DNA from: Acidobacteriota bacterium
GTDB lineage: Bacteria; Acidobacteriota; Terriglobia; Acidiferrales; UBA7541
DNA: 9,402 bases
Direction: 5' to 3'
Assembly (NCBI GenBank): GCA_003224075.1
Contig: QHYF01000133.1
Span: forward strand, 1 to 9,402
The notes below the pieces were generated by a model. It was given only the letters and a program-made list of their open reading frames with translations, made no database searches and had not been told where the DNA came from. This document shows, piece by piece, positions 5,933 through 9,402 of the stretch (position 1 is its first letter; every line of letters begins with the position of its first letter). A program made the position numbers and the translations under genes.

Positions 5933-6865
5933 ATGCGCTGTGTTCTTGGCTTCGACGGCGGCGGCACAAAAACGGACTGTGTCCTGATGGACGAATCCGG
6001 CAGGATTCTTGCGCACTCGCGCTCCGGCCCTTCGAATCCTTTTCGCGTGGGAATTGAAGCCTCTTCCAGAGCGTTGCAGGACGCGGCCCAACACGCGCTG
6101 TCCGAGGCGCGCGCCGAGCGCTCCTCGATCGCAGCCCTGTGTGCCGGCCTCGCGGGCACCAGCCGTCCTGAATTGGCTGGCCCGATGCGATCGCGTCTGG
6201 CCGCCTCCTTTCCGGGTGCGTTGATCCACGTCTGCACGGATCTGGATTTATCGCTTGCCGCAGCGGGGGACGGCCCGGCAGTCGTCTTGATCGCAGGAAC
6301 AGGCTCAGCAGCCATCGGGCGCGACGAAAAAGGGCAAGTCGCCCGGGCGGGCATGTACGGCCCGCAACTCGCCGACGAAGGCGGTGCGTACGATATTGGA
6401 CGGCGCGCCATCATGGCCGCGCTGCGAGACCGCGATCGAACCGGGGAAGATTCCTCGTTCGGGAAGCAGATTCTCCGCCAGCTTGGCTACGCCGATTGGG
6501 CTGAGGTGCAGGAGCGAACTCGCCTGGCCCCCGATGAAATTCTCCCCCGGGCATTTCCCGTTGTGGCCGCCGCTGCGGACGCAGGCGATATGACCGCGCG
6601 GGCAATTCTAAGTGATGCAGCGAACAAGCTTTCTGCGCTGGCCGCGACCCTGGTCGAGCGCCTCGGCCTCGGCGACAACGCATTCATCCTCGCCAAGGCC
6701 GGCGGCACCGTGGGACGCTCCACTTTTTTCGACGCTCAAATTGATCAACGATTGCGACAACTCGCCTCCGGCGTTCGAATCGAGGTCCTTTCCATCGCGC
6801 CCGCGGAGACCGCCGCGCGCCTGGCTTTGAAGCTTGTTTCTTCTGCAGAGGTTGCCGGAAACTAG
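5933..6865 (+). CDS. BadF/BadG/BcrA/BcrD-family kinase, N-acetylglucosamine kinase-like
   Basis: This 310-residue ASKHA-fold ATPase would phosphorylate an amino sugar (GlcNAc, MurNAc or similar) in the cytoplasm using ATP. Motifs in order: phosphate-1 loop FDGGGTKTD (7-15); GPSNPF (32-37), equivalent to the sugar-side loop of NAGK/MurK-like kinases; the probable catalytic base Asp103 in CTDLDLSLAAA; phosphate-2 loop IAGTGSAAIGR (120-130); ADEGGAYDIGRRA (147-159), the conserved substrate/nucleotide helix; and the adenosine-side AGGTVGRS (256-263). No 4Fe-4S cysteine motif of benzoyl-CoA reductase activators is present, so the kinase reading is preferred. Length is typical for NAGK. The ATG has only a weak GGGG upstream. 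The next gene starts two bases after its stop. With a divergent SSS symporter it fits an uptake-plus-phosphorylation module; the exact substrate is unproven. Confidence 0.9.
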   Translation: MRCVLGFDGGGTKTDCVLMDESGRILAHSRSGPSNPFRVGIEASSRALQDAAQHALSEARAERSSIAALCAGLAGTSRPELAGPMRSRLAASFPGALIHVCTDLDLSLAAAGDGPAVVLIAGTGSAAIGRDEKGQVARAGMYGPQLADEGGAYDIGRRAIMAALRDRDRTGEDSSFGKQILRQLGYADWAEVQERTRLAPDEILPRAFPVVAAAADAGDMTARAILSDAANKLSALAATLVERLGLGDNAFILAKAGGTVGRSTFFDAQIDQRLRQLASGVRIEVLSIAPAETAARLALKLVSSAEVAGN

Positions 6866-6866
6866 T

Positions 6867-7694
6867 ATGGGCTCAATCGAACATCCTCGGGAACGCGCGC
6901 GCGTGGCCACGGGCGAAGAACTCGCGGCCCTTTTGCATCATCCTTCGGCCGATGTGCTCCTCGCACTTCTCGACAATCCGGCGCTCGACGAGACGCAACT
7001 TTGCATGCTGCTCGAAAGAAAAGACCTTCCGGGAGAAATCCTCGAAGAGGTTGCGCGGCGCAAGCCGCTGCTAAAGAGCTATCGGGTGAAGCGGTCGCTC
7101 GCTTTTCATCCGCGCACGCCGCGTCTGATCAGTCTGAGGCTTCTCCGTGATCTTTATCTGATGGATCTCGTCAAGATTACGCTTTCGCCGGGAATATCCG
7201 CGGAGTTGAAGCTCAACGCCGAGGATCAATTGCTCGGGCGCCTGCCACAGTTGCCGCTCGGCCAGAAAATTACGCTGGCGCGCCGCGGCCCGGCACGCGT
7301 GGCGGGCGCCTTGCTCGCCGAAGGCCACGCGCACGTCGTCTCGATCGTCCTCGACAATCCGTACCTCACGGAAGCGCAGGTTCTGAGGGCGCTCTCGCGC
7401 GAAAAGCTTCCCGCAGCGGTGATTCCGGGGATCGTGCGGCATCGCAAATGGTCCATCACTTACAACGTGCGCCTCGCGCTGGTGCGTCACCCCGCCTCGC
7501 CGCTTGGCACGGTTCTCGGCTTCCTTCCCGAGCTTACGGTATCTGACCTCCGGGAACTTGCCTCACCCGGAATTGTCCCCGAAAGCCTGCGCAAATACCT
7601 GCAGGCTGAAGTGCAGCGCCGCACACGCAGCCGCGAGAAAGCAGCAGAGGGGAGTGCTACGCCCGAAGAGCCTCCCGGGTCCAAGCAGGAGTAG
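6867..7694 (+). CDS. Alpha-solenoid protein with two-fold internal repeat, function unknown
   Basis: This 275-residue, apparently cytoplasmic, all-helical protein has no signal peptide or membrane segment. It contains two homologous halves in gapless register 127 residues apart: LDNPALDETQLCMLLERKDLP (35-55) matches LDNPYLTEAQVLRALSREKLP (162-182), YRVKRSLAFHPRTP (72-85) matches YNVRLALVRHPASP (199-212), and DLVKITLSPGI (100-110) matches DLRELASPGIVP near 227-238. The short LxxxP-type helix pairs resemble HEAT or leucine-rich-variant solenoids, which usually bind proteins. The last 25 residues are charged and probably disordered. The start at 6867 is preferred over an upstream TTG (6834) because it lies two bases after the kinase stop, giving tight coupling. 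I know no defined function; similar hypothetical proteins seem to recur in Acidobacteriota (recollection, not checked). Confidence 0.8.
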   Translation: MGSIEHPRERARVATGEELAALLHHPSADVLLALLDNPALDETQLCMLLERKDLPGEILEEVARRKPLLKSYRVKRSLAFHPRTPRLISLRLLRDLYLMDLVKITLSPGISAELKLNAEDQLLGRLPQLPLGQKITLARRGPARVAGALLAEGHAHVVSIVLDNPYLTEAQVLRALSREKLPAAVIPGIVRHRKWSITYNVRLALVRHPASPLGTVLGFLPELTVSDLRELASPGIVPESLRKYLQAEVQRRTRSREKAAEGSATPEEPPGSKQE

Positions 7695-7896
7695 GCGTGC
7701 CGATTTCCATTCGAAAAAGTCATCCGTCCGCTCTGCGTCTTCTCCCGCAACGAGAATTACTTTACCGGGAACAAAACATTTCTCTGCGGCGTCGTATGTC
7801 TTGTGGTGGAAGAAAGCGTATGCTTGGAGCCCGGGAACGGCGGTTTGGCCCGAACGCCGCGGCAGGTAATCCCTGGCAGGGGGTTGCAGCATTTCT
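7695..7896 (+). other. Unassigned 202-bp region before the PilZ gene, possible structured leader
   Basis: No convincing gene is seen. The region is open in several frames: plus frame 3 throughout, and a minus-strand 109-codon frame at 7563-7892 that overlaps the solenoid gene. Neither has a clear start with RBS or a recognisable family. GCGGCGT (7786-7792) is exactly complementary to ACGCCGC (7854-7860). The same downstream arm could instead pair with CGGCGgTT (7838-7845) in a local hairpin, so two exclusive folds are possible. I could not match it to a known riboswitch or to 6S or SRP RNA. Confidence 0.3.
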
Positions 7897-8235
7897 ATGG
7901 GCAGTGGGGATCATCCGTCCCGGCGCCTGGAACGCCGCTGGGCGCCGCGTTACTCATTCCGTGCCAACCTCGAGATCGAATGGGGTTCCGCGGTCCTGCG
8001 CGGGAGCACGCGCGACATCAGCGCCAATGGAATGTTTATCGAAGCTGTCGATCCTCTGTGGCTTGGAGCGGGATTTGCGGCGCGGTTGAATCTCGATCGC
8101 CCTGTAAAGCTCGACTGTTTCGTGAAACGGGTCGAGCCCGGACGGGGAATGGGAGTATCCGTGGCCCTCTCCGAATCGGAAAGCCAGAAGCTCTACCAGG
8201 ATCTTCTTTCTTCGCTCTCCAACACCGGCTCTTGA
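7897..8235 (+). CDS. PilZ-domain protein
   Basis: This 112-residue single-domain PilZ protein is a candidate cyclic-di-GMP receptor. The two signature elements are present: an RxxxR-type motif in the N-terminal arm (Arg14-Trp-Ala-Pro-Arg18) and DxSxxG in the first strand (Asp40-Ile-Ser-Ala-Asn-Gly45), followed by the beta-barrel strands MFIEAVDPLWLGAGFAARLNL, VKLDCFVKRVEPGRGMGVSVAL and a C-terminal helix KLYQDLLSSL. The frame has a stop at 7867-7869, so ATG 7897 is the first possible start; AGGGGG lies about twelve bases upstream. PilZ proteins of this size commonly regulate motility, exopolysaccharide or secretion through protein contacts. The gap to the solenoid gene is 202 bases, so it may have its own promoter; the zinc-ribbon gene follows after 53 bases. 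The domain call is strong and ligand binding is inferred. Confidence 0.88.
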   Translation: MGSGDHPSRRLERRWAPRYSFRANLEIEWGSAVLRGSTRDISANGMFIEAVDPLWLGAGFAARLNLDRPVKLDCFVKRVEPGRGMGVSVALSESESQKLYQDLLSSLSNTGS

Positions 8236-8288
8236 TGCCGTTTTATACTAGGGTTGACTCTATCCAGGCCGGGTACGCGTGAAAAGGA

Positions 8289-8882
8289 ATGACTCGCTGC
8301 CTTGATTGCGGTTCCGAGCGAACCGCGGACCAATGTCCCTCCTGCGGGCTCACTTCGGCGGCCGCCGAAGTCATGTTCCGTCACCGGCTGCTGAAGCGCA
8401 CCGCCGTGTTTCTTGCCGGGTCGCTCGCGTTTCCCTACGTCAGCCAGATCTATCCGCCGCTCGAGCTCGACTGGATCTTGGTGTTCTTCGGCTTGATATT
8501 CTTCCTCGCGCTGACGCTGGCCGTCATCCTCGACCGCCGCGCTCGGAATCGCCAGGAACTTGAAGTGCTCAAACGGATTTACGTCGGATTCATTCCGCTG
8601 CCGTGGATTCTCGCCGCAACTCTGTTCTTGAATGGAGAACTGGACTCCCAAAAGAAGATGGTCTACTACACCACCACCGTGGACAGCCGCTACAACATGC
8701 CGGGAATCGTACGCGGCACCCGCCGCTTGTTCGTCCACTCCTGGCGGGAAGGTCAGAGATACGAGCGGTTGGCCGTCAACGCCGATGATTACGATCGCTT
8801 TCACTCGGGCGACTCGGTCGTTGTCGCGGTTGAGCCCGGCGCGCTCGGCATTCCGTGGTATTACGGCATTTACCGGCACTAG
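8289..8882 (+). CDS. Zinc-ribbon membrane protein, function unknown
   Basis: This 197-residue protein has an N-terminal zinc ribbon (Cys4-x-x-Cys7 and Cys16-x-x-Cys19, in RCLDCGSE and QCPSCGL). Three hydrophobic stretches follow: about 37-54, a strong one at 62-81 (WILVFFGLIFFLALTLAVIL) and a weaker one at 98-114 (YVGFIPLPWILAATLFL). The C-terminal domain of about 80 residues (VYYTTTVDSRYNMPGIVRGTRRLFVHSW ... GDSVVVAVEPGALGIPWYYGIYR) looks beta-rich. With an odd number of spans it would lie on the opposite side of the membrane from the ribbon. An AAAAGGA element abuts the ATG with almost no spacing, which is unusual, but the zinc ribbon is lost if a later start is used. It is convergent with the next gene, with 13 bases between stops. 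I know no named family. Confidence 0.8.
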   Translation: MTRCLDCGSERTADQCPSCGLTSAAAEVMFRHRLLKRTAVFLAGSLAFPYVSQIYPPLELDWILVFFGLIFFLALTLAVILDRRARNRQELEVLKRIYVGFIPLPWILAATLFLNGELDSQKKMVYYTTTVDSRYNMPGIVRGTRRLFVHSWREGQRYERLAVNADDYDRFHSGDSVVVAVEPGALGIPWYYGIYRH

Positions 8883-8895
8883 TTTCTGCCTCGGG

Positions 8896-9336
8896 TCAAT
8901 ACGCCGGCTTGCCGTTGGCCAGGAGCGGGAGTTGCAATTCGAGGACGTGGCCCTCCTTGCCGAGGCGAAAACGGACGAGTTGCATTGTGCCGACATCGCG
9001 CGTTTTCCAATCGGGAGTTTCGAGCGGCTGCTCCGGTTTGTCGGCGGGCGACCATTCCACGCCGTCGCCGGAGGGCTTCACCGTTTGCGGATCGATTTCG
9101 TAAACCTCTTGCTCCTTGGTATCGACGAGCAAGTAGCGCTTCCACAGGTGCACCAGCAGCAGTCCTTTTTTCTCCGTGTGATAGATGTTCCAGGATTTCG
9201 GCGCTTCGTCGTTGAACTTCACGATCGCAAATGCGACTGGTTTCCAAAGCGTCTTCTCGCCCGCGTTCAGAACGGAATTGAGAGCAACAGCCGGCAGAAG
9301 AAGCACGACCGCGGGAACGAAGCGATTGAATCTCAT
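8896..9336 (-). CDS. Small exported hypothetical protein
   Basis: With the start at 9336 the product is 146 residues and begins with a good signal peptide: MRFNRF, the hydrophobic core VPAVVLLLPAVAL, then a plausible cleavage site NSVLNA/GEK. The mature part has beta-like segments (VAFAIVKFND, KGLLLVHLWKRYLLVDTKEQEVYEID) and a Pro-rich DGVEWSPADKPEQPLETPDW stretch, ending in a second beta region. No cofactor or enzyme motif is visible and I do not recognise the family. Earlier in-frame Met codons at 9360 and 9390 are possible, the frame is open to the window edge, and no candidate has a strong RBS; 9336 is preferred because it gives the cleanest signal peptide. Confidence 0.7.
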   Translation of the reverse strand: MRFNRFVPAVVLLLPAVALNSVLNAGEKTLWKPVAFAIVKFNDEAPKSWNIYHTEKKGLLLVHLWKRYLLVDTKEQEVYEIDPQTVKPSGDGVEWSPADKPEQPLETPDWKTRDVGTMQLVRFRLGKEGHVLELQLPLLANGKPAY

Positions 9337-9402
9337 TGTCTTGAAGCGGTAAGAACCCATAGAACAGCCATGATGAACGAGACAATGCATGCAGGCCAGC
9401 GC

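Noticed and set aside
6771..6786. GTTCGAATC resembling a tRNA T-arm
   Set aside because: It lies inside the kinase coding sequence and no acceptor or anticodon stem can be built around it.
7741..7830. Resemblance to 4.5S/SRP RNA (CTCCCGCAACG, then GGAAGAAAGC)
   Set aside because: The invariant SRP core around GGTCAGG...GGAAG is not present in the right order and the pairing does not fit the family hairpin.
7563..7892. Minus-strand 109-codon frame over the solenoid gene end and the region before pilZ
   Set aside because: Part of it looks protein-like, but it overlaps the solenoid gene, has no good RBS and matches no family I know.
8244..8259. TATACT and TTGACT boxes between the PilZ and zinc-ribbon genes
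   Set aside because: They are in the wrong order and neither has a partner box at a suitable distance.
1..9402. CRISPR arrays, insertion sequences, integrase genes, attachment sites, rRNA
   Set aside because: No regularly spaced repeats, transposase or integrase motifs or rRNA-like sequence were found on either strand.

Overview
The window looks like a bacterial chromosomal segment, probably from an Acidobacteriota member or a related soil lineage. This is inferred from three things. It is GC-rich overall. It has a PadR regulator overlapping a gene for a HAAS-type (permease prefix domain) membrane protein, a pairing typical of Acidobacteriota. It also has several membrane and solenoid proteins of a style common in that phylum. 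No phage, CRISPR, rRNA or tRNA signature was seen.

Layout. (1) 3-428 (+) is the 3' part of a NIPSNAP-family gene cut by the left edge, followed by a GC-rich hairpin. (2) 559-1517 (+) is a PadR repressor overlapping a HAAS/transmembrane gene that is frameshifted and probably internally deleted. A palindrome that could be the PadR operator lies just upstream. (3) 1529-1621 (-) is a decayed copy of the 3' end of an APC permease gene. (4) 1715-2458 (-) is a signal peptidase I-type gene that is visibly less GC-rich than its surroundings. (5) 2558-5809 (-) is a same-strand run of a small hypothetical gene, an SSS-family sodium:solute symporter and an LAT-like APC amino-acid permease. (6) 5933-8882 (+), divergent from that run, has a BadF/NAGK-type sugar kinase, an alpha-solenoid protein with a clear two-fold internal repeat, a PilZ-domain protein and a zinc-ribbon membrane protein. 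(7) 8896-9336 (-) is a small exported hypothetical protein, convergent with the zinc-ribbon gene.

How it may work together. The symporter and the divergent kinase share a roughly 120-bp intergenic region that holds a compact dyad. They fit an amino-sugar uptake and phosphorylation module, perhaps with the amino-acid permease for peptidoglycan-derived nutrients; the substrate is inference only. PadR plus HAAS is a small autoregulated stress or envelope-sensing style unit, here apparently broken in its membrane part. The most informative structural observation is in 1100-2700: a diverged direct repeat of the permease tail lies on both sides of the AT-richer signal peptidase gene, next to the broken HAAS gene, which suggests past rearrangement or insertion. 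No entirely new system could be demonstrated. The best candidates for something undescribed are the solenoid/PilZ/zinc-ribbon run and the unexplained 202-bp region before the PilZ gene.
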